Assembly (NCBI GenBank): GCA_949592205.1
Contig: CATIUR010000001.1
Location: 75,968,059-76,032,058 of the forward strand
From: Helichrysum umbraculigerum
Taxonomy: Eukaryota; Streptophyta; Magnoliopsida; Asterales; Asteraceae
DNA length: 64,000 nt
Direction: 5' to 3'
The position numbers and the translations under genes were made by a program. The notes under the pieces are model-generated. The model was not told where the DNA came from. It saw only the letters and a program-made list of their open reading frames with translations, and ran no database searches. Shown here one piece after another: positions 34,434-44,710 of the stretch (its first letter is position 1; the number at the start of each line of letters is the position of its first letter).

Positions 34434-35458
34434 GTATGGAAATGCTAGAATTAAGTGACTCTAGAAGTGATCTTCTTGATGAAATTGATGAAGAAATTGA
34501 TTTTGATCTTGAAGAAGGAGAATTTTTACTACCTGAAGATTGGACTGTTGTACCTGAGAATGTGCAAGACATTGGTGTAGATCCAGATGCAAATATTGAT
34601 GAACACCATGTGAGCCCATCTAGGACAGAAGTTATTATTGAAAATGATCAAGGTCCAACGGTTGTCGATGTAGATGAAGAAATCGATGACTCAACCGATT
34701 CTGAAGATGATGAAACTTTGATTCCTACCAAGAATCCAGCTGTTTTTCTTAGGAAACTTCCAAAACAGAAGAAGAATGTTGGAGTTTCTGAAGTTGATAA
34801 AACTGGGAAACGGGAACCTAAAAGAGGGATTGTTGGATGGTACTTTGACTCTGAACTGAAGCTTTTCGCTATCAAAAGGTTTGACGGAGTTCAATATTTT
34901 GAGAAAAAGCTTGCAGTATTTAGTTCATTACCAAGATTTGAAGTTATGGACTTGGCTAGATTAGAGTTGAATAACCCGAGTGATAATGATTATGCTAATT
35001 ATGTTGAAAGAATAATCAGAACTGAGGTTAGAACAAAGAAGTTTGATAAGATTAAGCCACGGAAAGGAAAGACAATCAAATTGAAGGAACGAAGTCAAAG
35101 GACTGGAAGGAAAAGGAGAAAGAAGGTTTATCCAGCTGTCAGGTGTGTTCAGCAGATTCCACTGAAGACAATGCCACAAGATATTCTGGGTAATATGAAG
35201 AGATGGCACGTGGATTCAGAGAATGGAGAAGCTATCATGGTTGAAGCTGATGATGAGGTTGAAGGTGGTGAAAGAGAAATCTTCAGAGTTTATGACCATC
35301 GACACCTAATGAATATGTCGAAGAAAGATTTGATAAAGTTGAATGAAAATAGAATCTTGACGACAGAAGCATGGGGTGATTTAGCGCGTGATTATCAAAT
35401 GATGGTTAAGACTTGTATCAAATTGAAGATTTATGCTGGAACTAAAATTTACATGTGA
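34434..35458 (+). CDS. exon 6 C-terminal domain, F1b (open)
   Basis: Open over its full length and equal in size to exon 6 of F1a, with the same acidic start (DEIDEEIDFDLEEGEF), GWYFDSELKLFAIKRFDG core, basic run and WHVDS and VYDHRHLMNMS motifs. The acceptor TGTGTAG precedes it. The better conservation compared with exons 1-5 may be chance or may mean it mattered longest. Confidence 0.8.
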
Positions 35459-35505
35459 AGATCAAAGACAACTTGAAGACGTAGCATAGACGCTAGAGCT
35501 ATCGT

Positions 35506-35517
35506 CAAGGGGGAGTC
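35506..35517 (+). other. polypurine tract of F1b
   Basis: CAAGGGGGAGTC directly before the LTR start TGTTGGGACATG. Confidence 0.85.
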
Positions 35518-36134
35518 TGTTGGGACATGTATTTGTGACAACAGATTTAGCTTGTAATAGTACTAGTGATTATTGTAATCAAGTGTGTACAATTGATTTT
35601 GAATTGTAATAATTGATATGATATTAGTTTGTTGTTAATATTCGTTAAATATATTAGTAAGATAAAGTGTTAGACGAATATCGAGAATGAAAATGCAAAC
35701 TAAAAGTTTGTCTGCGAGATGAGATCTCAAGTCACAGGATTGAGTTCTACGAATCGAGATCTGGGCTCGCAGAGGTGGCAACGAACCGAGATCAGCACGG
35801 GCTTGGTTTTGGGCTGCGAAGTCAGTCGACTCGCAGAGCCCATCGGGCTGCGAGTCGAGTCGGCAGAAATCGTATATATACAAAATTAGGTTTAAACAAT
35901 CAAAAACTTTTGCCATTCGTATTTTCCAGAGCATATAATCGATTTCTAAGCATTCTCAGGTTAGATATTGATCGATTAACATTAATTAATCGATACAAAA
36001 CCTTGTTGAGTAATCAATTCGCTATTATCTTGCGAAACAATTCGTTCACAATCCGTGAACCAAGTATTGAGGAATTCCGCGCCTTAATACCTAAAGATAA
36101 CCTCGTTATCGATCCATAACACACGGGACTTACA
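35518..36134 (+). repeat. 3' LTR of F1b (617 bp)
   Basis: TGTTGGGACATG to GGGACTTACA. It is related to the 585-bp LTR of F1a and closer to 59591-60205 (same subfamily). GCGAGT/ACTCGC motifs lie at about 35715-35860, just before TATATATAC (about 35873-35881), the probable TATA box. Confidence 0.92.
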
Positions 36135-36142
36135 CTGCCATT

Positions 36143-36454
36143 TGTTGTTCTCAAGTTCTTTGGATTCAACACCAAATGATAGATTACGGGTTCCTTCTAA
36201 CTCTTACTCTTATTCACATTGATAACACTGCCGCTATCTCAATCACCCGCAATCTCGTACAACAATCTAAAACAAAGCATATTGAAACACGTTTTCATTT
36301 CATACGGGATTGCTTTGAGAAACACTTAATAGACTTAATTCACATAGACACCTCTGCACAAAATGCCGATATTTTCACAAAAGCTTTTTCGAGGTCTCGA
36401 TTTGATGAGTTAGTCTCAATGATTGGGATGACGAAAAATCCCATACATAAGTAA
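36143..36454 (+). CDS. pol: RNase H C-terminus of family 3 copia pol (fragment)
   Basis: The frame runs from CCSQVLWIQHQMIDYG through HIDNTAAISI and KHIETRFHFIRD to ADIFTKAFSRSRFDELV, the usual copia RNase H end, and stops at 36452-36454. The 5' side is cut by the F1b insertion. It is clearly different from the F1 copies, for example in HIDTSAQNADIFTKAF. Confidence 0.9.
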   Translation, partial: CCSQVLWIQHQMIDYGFLLTLTLIHIDNTAAISITRNLVQQSKTKHIETRFHFIRDCFEKHLIDLIHIDTSAQNADIFTKAFSRSRFDELVSMIGMTKNPIHK

Positions 36455-37790
36455 TATGTAACTTGGAATTTTCTTTTGTATAATTTATTACTTTGTGTGC
36501 TTCTTAAAAAAAATCGCAACAACCACTCTTTATACTTATTAGTATTAAAGAAATGAAAAGTTGCTAAATTTATAAAAATAGACGTTGGGTTGTGTCTGTA
36601 AACAACTTGGGATATGATAGTACATCCGGTGACATGCATAAAATGGAAATTTTAAGGTTTATGTTTGATGTGTCAGTAGGTTTATCTGGCATACTTACAA
36701 TAGTTTTTATAAAAATTAGCTTCATCATATGATGTATTGGTAGGTATTTGTACTTAAGTTTCTAAAAAGCTTAACGATCAAACTTGCATATTATTTTGTA
36801 TAAAAACATATTATTGTGTATGACATTAAGTTGAAATTAGACTTTAAGTCTTCAAATATTTTGACATGCAGTCTTAATATTTGGATGATAAACATGCTAT
36901 GATCTATGATTTAGGGTCTTAATATAGTTTTATCTGGGAAATATATTGGTTGTCTCCTCTATTGTATGAAAATACAGACCTGGTTTCAACTGATATATTT
37001 TTGAAAAGGACATAGGTATGTAGTCTGTGTTAAGTTACGAACAAATATTACGTACCCGTGATGATCTTGATCTTAGATATTGTACAAATGTACAAGAAAA
37101 TATTTTATACAAAGATTTCCTAGTACTGGTTTATGTTAAACTATGATACTCTGTTGTACTAAGTACAGACCTGTATCCTCTGGTTTAATTGTTCAGACTG
37201 GTGTTTGTTCAACCCGAATCAATGTTTATGTGACTCTGTTGTACTTTGTACAGACCTGTCACCTCTTGCATGGTTCTAAAGATATTTCTATATTCTCACC
37301 TTTTATATAGAAAGTACTAACATGTTTATATAATTTAATATGCATACTAATAATAAAGATATGATTCGATTCAAATGATTCGAAGTCACTTACTTAAGTA
37401 CAAAATGTTTAAGTGGTCAAACAATACCAATAATCGTCTTGAAATAAATTTTATAAACACTGCTTTAAATATGTTAAGTAATTTAAATTGGACAAATATA
37501 CTGATAATCGAAATAACACCTACCATTTCCTAATAATTGCATATTGGCTTGATATGATCCCTAACCAGATCCAAAACAATCCAGTCACCAAAAAGATTGT
37601 GCGTGATATATGTATCTTATTTTGTGGTTTAATTTTCATTTTTATTTTTATTATTTTATTTTATTTTTGTTTTTGTTTTATTTATTTTTATTTCTATCTA
37701 AGTTACTTATTACTGTCATCTCGAGTATCGAAATCGTAACGCGAAAGATCAAAAATTCTTCAAAAATTTTATCTAAGTGTCACTCTGCGA
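36455..37790 (+). other. post-pol spacer of family 3
   Basis: Non-coding. It keeps GATAGTACATCCGG (about 36616), CATCATATGATG (36723-36734), TTGTACTAAGTACAG (37154-37168), TTGTACTTTGTACAG (37239-37253) and AATAATCGTCTTGAA (about 37428-37442) in the same order as F1. The sequence between blocks hardly aligns. A T-rich low-complexity stretch follows at 37620-37700. Confidence 0.75.
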
Positions 37791-37869
37791 CACTCACCGA
37801 GTGCCTCACCAAGTGCCGCATGGCTTTTGATATAAGTGACGCACCGAGTGTCGCCTACGAGTGATGGAT

Positions 37870-37877
37870 TATATAAA
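37870..37877 (+). promoter_or_regulatory. internal TATA box of family 3
   Basis: TATATAAA, directly preceded by a cluster of GCGACACT, GAGTGTCGC and GAGTGCC motifs (37780-37863). The aligned donor G|GTATGA is at 38071, 201 bp downstream. The same motif cluster precedes the TATA-like element of its LTR. Confidence 0.65.
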
Positions 37878-39927
37878 CGCCCGTACCGCGGCACTTATAC
37901 CATCACTATTCCAAATCATTTAGCGACACTCACTATATCTTTGCGTCACTCGCTCTCGATCCTGCGACACTTGGACTGTGCATGATTTTTGATTTTTCTG
38001 TGGATTTCGACGCATTCTCTTCGTGATCAGACCTCATATTCTTGTTCTTCTCATCATTCCGCACATATTGGTATGATTTTTGCAATATTTCACCGTGTGT
38101 TTAGCGTTTAATTGTATATTGTTTTATATGTTTAGGGTTTGTTAAAAACAATGAAATTAACGATTGGTTTGGGTGTTATACATGTGTAAAAAGGGTGTGT
38201 TCTGGTCGTATTTGTTCAACGCACCTCTTGGTTTGTTTGGTTTTCAAAAACCCAGAATTTTGTTCGTCGGATTTTCTGGGTTTCATCGTTTCTGTGATCG
38301 TGTTCATCTTTGCGTCACTCGCTGCGACACTCGATCGAGTGTCGTAGACTTGGTAATTTGAAACGACTTGCGTCACTCGACCAAGTGCCACTTAATGATC
38401 AGCGACACTCAACTGAGTGCCGCTAGATTAGATTTTGAATTGGCTGCGTCACTTCATTTAGTGCCGCATACATTATTTTAAATTTTTCAGCAACACTTCA
38501 CGAAGTTCCGCCAAAATTTTCTTAGGGAAGCGACACTTATTTTAAGTGATGCTTGATTATTTTGTTTTTGGGACAGCGTGTGACACCCGGCAATTTAGGT
38601 TAACTTTTAAACTTAACCGAAACCCTGATTATGTGTATTTAGATGTGTTTTAGGCTAAATACTTGTAATTACTTGTAACTATTTGCACATTATTGTGAAT
38701 ATATACACATACGTAATTGTTTTATATTACGCTTACGCAATTTGATGAAATTGTGCGAAATAACCTGACGGAGTCCGACAAACTATACGACGTTGGTGAA
38801 AACATTTCTATAAATAACTTTAATCTATTTTTAGAAGTTATTTATCACTATTTATTATTTTGTTAAAATAATACGCGAAAAACTTAGACGTTTTGCTTAA
38901 AACGTCTCAAACTCAAAGAGAACGCGCGAATCACATTCGACAACGAAACCCGATAAATATTTCGGTAACTTAAAATAAAGTATATTAACAATACTTCAAT
39001 GAAAAATAATCCCAAACATATCACGAATTAAAACGATTCAAAATAACGTTACACGATTTAACCGAATAACGAAAATAACGGGTAAACGACCTAAATACGT
39101 AAACACAGTCTAAGAATACAATTTAAATCACAAATCCCCTCATATGGGACCCCCCAAAACCAGCCCATGTGGTCACCACCCACATGAACCATTGAGACCT
39201 CATGCAAACTCATGATCATTCTTCTTTTACTTACACCAACAATACACTTGATTCAATTTCATTTTTCTCTCAAAAATCACCAACAGACTCTCTCAATAAT
39301 TCTGGAAATAACTCATCCCATTCTCCACCCACAAACCACCACAAGACTATCCTCAACCACCACTAAACACCACAATCTTGAAGAAGAAAGGAGGCTCAAG
39401 TTTCATCATCATCTACACCTATCTTCTTTGTTCTTCATTTTCTTGGTATGAATCACATAAAACCTTTATAAATATGATTTCATGTTGATTATATACATGT
39501 TTTATAGCTCTACTAGCTAGATTATGTCCAAATTGTAACTCAAAACACGTTTTTCAAACACACATATAAAGTGACAGATTCTGTCTTCAAAAAGTCAGTG
39601 TACAAAAATGGTCATAACTTGAGTTCTAGGAAGAGTTAGAAAACGAATTTTTTTTAAAAATTGCATATTGAAAAGAGCTACAACTTTCGTGTTTTACACT
39701 TTTTTCAGATTTGTACGTATTTTCGTGTATTAACTGATCTTTGAGACTGACCTGAGAGTTTTCGATTAATATGTTCGATTGTTACGCGGAATTATTTAAA
39801 TATCTAGATGGACCCGATAATTACCGGAAAAATTATGTTATGAACTAGATTAGTAGATGATCAGTTGGTAAAAATCTCAGACCTTAATATGGACCAGAAG
39901 TTGTAGAAATCTAGTGGCGAACTAAAC

Positions 39928-40566
39928 CCGCGACCCGTGGGTACCCGCCCATCGTGGGTGGGTAAACCCGTGAAATTTTTACCCATGGGTGGGTTATGGG
40001 TATGAACTTCTACCCGTTGGCGGGTCGCGGGCGGGTGATGGGTATGAACTTATACCCGCGGGTAAACCTGACCCGCGAACCTACAAAACACATTATAGAT
40101 ACCAACAAGTGGATTTGCATAATTTATTGCATATATATGTATACATGATGGTTAATTTGAAATATATATAATAAAACTATTCCTATCAAGATGAAAAAAT
40201 ATAGTTTTCATGTTTCGAATAACAAACTTATCAAATGATCAAGAAAAAATTATCAAATAAATGGATAGTTATCGAACTATTAGTCCACATTTCTTAAATT
40301 TTAACAATTTAATTCGTTAAAATTACGATCCATTTATTTGAACATGTTTTAAAACATTTTTATACATGTAAATTATATAAAATCATTTGATATTTTGATA
40401 AAATGTTTATATTATTTAAAACCCGCGGGTTACCCGCGGGTCACGGGTACGGGTGTAAAAATAAACCCGCTAGCGGGTGTTCGTGGGTTTGCGGGTCAAA
40501 AAATCCGTCGCGGGCGGGTGATGGGTTTGGCATATTTGTACCCACGACCCGCGGGTGCCATCCCTT
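39928..40566 (+). mobile_element. hAT-like non-autonomous fragment
   Basis: An insertion of about 640 bp relative to the 3' LTR copy. Its ends are rich in ACCCGCGGGT motifs in both orientations. The right end, read on the - strand, starts TAAGGGATGGCACCCG, resembling hAT termini. The left end lacks the matching terminus, and about 50 bp of LTR sequence present at 48555-48604 is missing. So this is a truncated element or an insertion with a deletion. Confidence 0.45.
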
Positions 40567-40861
40567 AACCGACACCTCGAAATAACTCCGACACAAACCG
40601 ACAAATTATTTGAACTCTGTTAATAGAAATAAGGCTTGGGTAAAAGTTTCGGGTCAAACCGAGTAGGTTTGACCAAGTCAACAAAAACGGGGCTCGATTT
40701 CTAAAAACCGACAAACTTACTATTTTTGGAAAGTGGTAACAAAAATGGGTTTGGGTGACTAAATAAATGACTTTGACCAACTTTGACTCAGTTTGACCAA
40801 CTTTGACCAGTTTGACCAGGGTTGACCAGCTTTGACCAGTTTGACCAGGGTTGACCAGCTT

Positions 40862-43476
40862 TGTGACACCCGTCAAATTAGGACTAGTAATTAGTGCCTA
40901 ATCAATTTTTAATACATGTAATTAGTTCTATGTTAGGCTAATTTGTGTATCAACTAAAATATGTTGATGAATATATACAAGTATACGATTTGATTAAATC
41001 GTACAAGTTTCAAATCGAATGTAATTCAGTTCAATTAAATACGGACATTGGTGAACAATTTTATTAAATAATATATCATTATTTAAGAACGTTACTATAT
41101 TCAAAATATTATTTTATTGATAATATTTCGTACAAAATTCGTATTGTACCAGCGAGGACTACACGATTAAAATATTAAACGCGCAAATAAAATAAAAGAG
41201 GTTAACATTATAATTTATAACGCGATTAGTAAGTATTTGGTAAAATACTTCGAGAAAATATTGAGTAAATATTCACATTTTAAAACTTATAATTAAACGT
41301 AAAATAATTATTTAACGTTTAAACGACCGAGAAAACGAACATCGCACGGAGCGCGAATACACGAAGTTAAAAGTTAGGAGCCAACCACACTTGGGTGGGG
41401 CCCAAGTGGGCCGGCCCCCATATCACTAACCTCACCATCATCTTTTTCATTTTATCATCTTTTCTCTCTCTCTCTTTCTTTTTCTCTCCAAAAAGCAAAA
41501 CCACCACTATCACCAACTTCATCAAAAATCATCAAATAACACAATCATACGCACTCGGATCATCAAGATTTTTGAAGAAAAGGAACAACCGCATCTCGAT
41601 CTATCTTTCTATCTTTTCGGAATTTCATTTCGACACCGCGTAAGTTTCCGACAAAAACCCGAAACTCTCCGTTTTCGATTATTTTTACATGGTTATGGTT
41701 TATATAAGCTTAATATGTCCAAATATGGGTTGGGTAAAAGATGTGGACCGAATGGTCGCCGGAAAACTCGTTTTCGACACAAATTCCGGTCATCAGACCG
41801 CAACGTCGCTTTTAGACCCAGACTTATGCGACGTCAACTGCGACGTCGCAAAACCTTCCACAACGTCGCGTGGAGCGACATCAGCCTTAACGTCGCTAAT
41901 ACCTCACCACGTCGCATATAGCGACATTAGTCCCAACGTCGCCTTAATTGGCCGACGTCGCACTTAGCGACGCAAGCCCTTACGTCGCAGAAATCAACAA
42001 CGTCGCATATAGCGACGCCACGCACAACGTCGCATTAAATTGCGAAAGTCGCACATAGCGACGCCATGCTCAACGTCGCAGTCAGGACCTGCGACGTCGC
42101 ACAAACCAGAAAACACAGATTTTCACTAAGTGTCGAGACCCTAAATTTTATCACTTGATTTCACCCAATTTCAAGTCCAGATGCGTTTTTCAAGTCCAGC
42201 TCGACCCCAACCAGGGGCTCTGCCCCTTGGATTCCCCTCCAGGGGCTGCCGCCCCTTGGACCCCGCTACCAGGGGCGCTGCCCCCGGACCCCCGTACTTA
42301 GATTCCGTAAGCATATTTTTCTCACCAAGTGTTGAACTTGCACAATTTCAAATACTCGTGTGATACGACTTCTAAAACACATTGAAACATACTATTCAAG
42401 TATAACGTTTCGAGACCAAAAATTATAATGATGGGATTATTATTACAAACAATCACCAACGGGCCGTACACGTTTTCAAATACTCAAATCAATCAACCAA
42501 ATCTTAGTAATTTGGACAAGTCAATCAACTAAATCGGGGTAATTTGGACAAACATCTACAAAGGTAGTCTTTCGAGATGCCTGACCAATTAATAACCATC
42601 GCGTGTCATGGACACCTTCAGGTTACAAGTCTTCGGACAACACATCAAAGCTAATCAATTCAAGTTTATTCCAATAAACACTCAAGGTTCAGGTGAGTCT
42701 CATGGCCCCTATTTTACTGCTTTTCAATCAGGGGTGTGATATTATTGCTCGTTTTATTTTACAAGTTGAACGCAAGTAAAAATCAAATCAAATACTACAT
42801 GAGTTTCAAGCTAATCAATTTAAAGCCCTCCATAGCATAGTCTGGTAATACGTAGTAGCGTGAATGTTAGTATATGATATCATATAGGATTGACAATCCT
42901 CGTCTGGGTTAGCACGCACTAACTGGTCAAACGGACGTATTAGCATTTGGGAAGACGGGTGTAGATTAGACACTCGTAGGAGGCATTCAAGTTGGGTTTC
43001 CTTAATTGGACCTGACACTCAAGTTAAGCTCAGACTATGTGCTCATGGCTGTATAACTTTTATTTTGCTTAATTGCTTTATAAATTCAATTATAAATCTT
43101 GCTGTTCATACAAATATGTGTTCACATACAAACCTGTGAGCTCACCAGCATTTCGCTGACCCATTTTAGCATGTATCACAGGTAACCAGCAGTAGGTTGG
43201 ACTGCTCAATTAAGGTGAATTAGCTCGAGTCAGCATGCAAACAATCAGAGATTTAGCTGCATTATTATATTTTGTATAGATTAATTATGTACCTAAATCT
43301 CTCAAATTCAACCGAGCTAATGTAAACAATATTTTTGATGTAAACTTTTGGTTTTATCAATACAAATGTAAAGCGACGCATATAGTGGTCGTTCATTATA
43401 TCTTATGTGCTTTGTATATTGATTAGTAACACCTAAATTCGTGCTTCCGCTAAACAGTAAATTTGGGGGTGTTACA
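40862..43476 (+). repeat. solo LTR, gypsy-type, TSD AGCTT
   Basis: TGTGACACCC to GGTGTTACA, 2,615 bp, with perfect AGCTT duplications (40857-40861, 43477-43481) and no internal domain. This is the product expected from LTR-LTR recombination. It contains a dense cluster of ACGTCGC/GCGACGT motifs at about 41795-42115 and a GC-rich CAGGGGC repeat patch at about 42215-42300. Confidence 0.85.
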
Positions 43477-44710
43477 AGCTTTGACCAGGCTTGACCCAGT
43501 TTGACCAACTTTGACCAGTTTGACCAGGGTTACCATGTTTGACCAACTTTGACCAACTTTGACTAGCTTTGACTAGTTTGACCAGCTTTGACCAACTTTG
43601 ACCTACGGTTTGAGGTTTTTACGAACAAAATAATTTGTTAGCAACACACGATATATACTAATGAATAATGTACAACGAAACAAACTTAATAATAATGTCT
43701 AAACGAATTATTATTACAAACTTTTACCAACGGGTCGTACACGCTTTTGACAAACGAACTTGAACAACTTATTTGGACATACTAGTTGATGAACTAGCTT
43801 TAGGTGGACATTAACCCTCCACCTACACGATTGGTTTAAGTGGACATTGACCCCTACTTATACAATCGCTATAGATGGTCTTATTAGACATCTACTTACA
43901 TACAACCTTATACGTGTAGGGTGTTAGAAGGTTGCACGTTGGATACACTTATTTCTTGCTTATTTGATTATTTGCTAGCTGCTTGTTAAACTCAGGTGAG
44001 TTTCATAGCCCCCTTTTTACTTGTTTGAACTGTTTTGGGGTGAGAATACATGCACTATTTTATGAACTGTGATGTGAACTGTTTTATGAACTGTTGTTAG
44101 GAAAACACTTATATGTATTGCATGAGTTACTTTCTCTTCCACTAAGGCCAATACAATCATATAAATCTGTTGATTTACGCTTGCAATATTGCGGTAAAGC
44201 AATACAAAACGATATTGCGGTGAAGCAATATAAAACGATATTGCGGTGAAGCAATACAAAACGATATTGCAGTAAAGCAATACAAAACGATATTGCGGTA
44301 AAGCAATACAAAACGATATTGCGGTAAAGCAATACAAACATTTCGATATTGTGGTAAAGCAATACAAACTATTAAATCTTGTGATTTACGAATACGATAT
44401 TGGCAATAGTATACAGAACTTGATTTATATAGAAACTCTGTTTTACAGAACTTTATTTTACAGAACTTTATTTTACAACAAGAAAATCATGTGTTTACAT
44501 TATTACTTTACAGATTAAACCTATGAACTCACCAACATTATGTTGACCCATTTTAGCGTATATTCTCAGGTTCACAAATGCAGTAGGACTACCCACAGGA
44601 AACAACATATTAGAGGTCGTTCGATGTAACTTTATGTGATGATACTTGATTTGGTCGGTGCCCCCGTGACACCTCCTACTTCCGCTACCACGTGTTTTGG
44701 GGGTGCGACA

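Larger units (their letters stand above)
31579..35458 (+). pseudogene. downstream multi-exon gene of F1b, decayed
   Basis: Homologue of the gene at 5078-9200. Exon 1 is 31579-32626, with a one-base frameshift near 31787 and TAG at 32618-32620. The merged exon 2/3 is 32707-32989, with TAA near 32737. Exon 4 is 33063-33142. Exon 5 is 33235-33796, with TGA at 33412-33414 where the aligned F1a residue is Arg. Exon 6 is 34434-35458 and open. Donors and acceptors of introns 3, 4 and 5 are GT and AG with the same phases as in F1a. The middle has glutamine repeats (about 32400-32480) and KRKR-type patches. Exon 6 alone could encode about 341 residues. Confidence 0.8.
29041..36134 (+). mobile_element. 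Sirevirus-like element F1b, right part
   Basis: Continuation of the element at 1-4437 after the F1a insertion. It holds the post-pol spacer, an internal TATA box, a leader intron, the decayed downstream gene, a purine tract and the 3' LTR. The right end (36134) abuts the RNase H coding sequence of another copia element, so F1b itself inserted into family 3. The left partner of its target duplication is outside the window; the right candidate is CTGCC (36135-36139). Confidence 0.9.
38579..44710 (+). repeat. 5' LTR of + strand LARD with nested insertions
   Basis: It aligns with 47199-50158 except for a hAT-like fragment at about 39928-40566 and a solo LTR at 40862-43476. It carries TTTGACCA-type tandem repeats on both sides of the solo LTR, and a 26-bp tandem repeat GATATTGCGGTAAAGCAATA... 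(about 44205-44365). Confidence 0.88.

Noticed and set aside
37780..38570. CRISPR-like or satellite array made of GCGACACT motifs
   Set aside because: Spacing is irregular, motifs occur in both orientations and no spacer/repeat structure is present; this is a promoter-type motif cluster in a plant element.
44017..44367. Repetitive frames at 44017-44367 and 49439-49815
   Set aside because: By-products of a 26-bp tandem repeat that is open in several frames.
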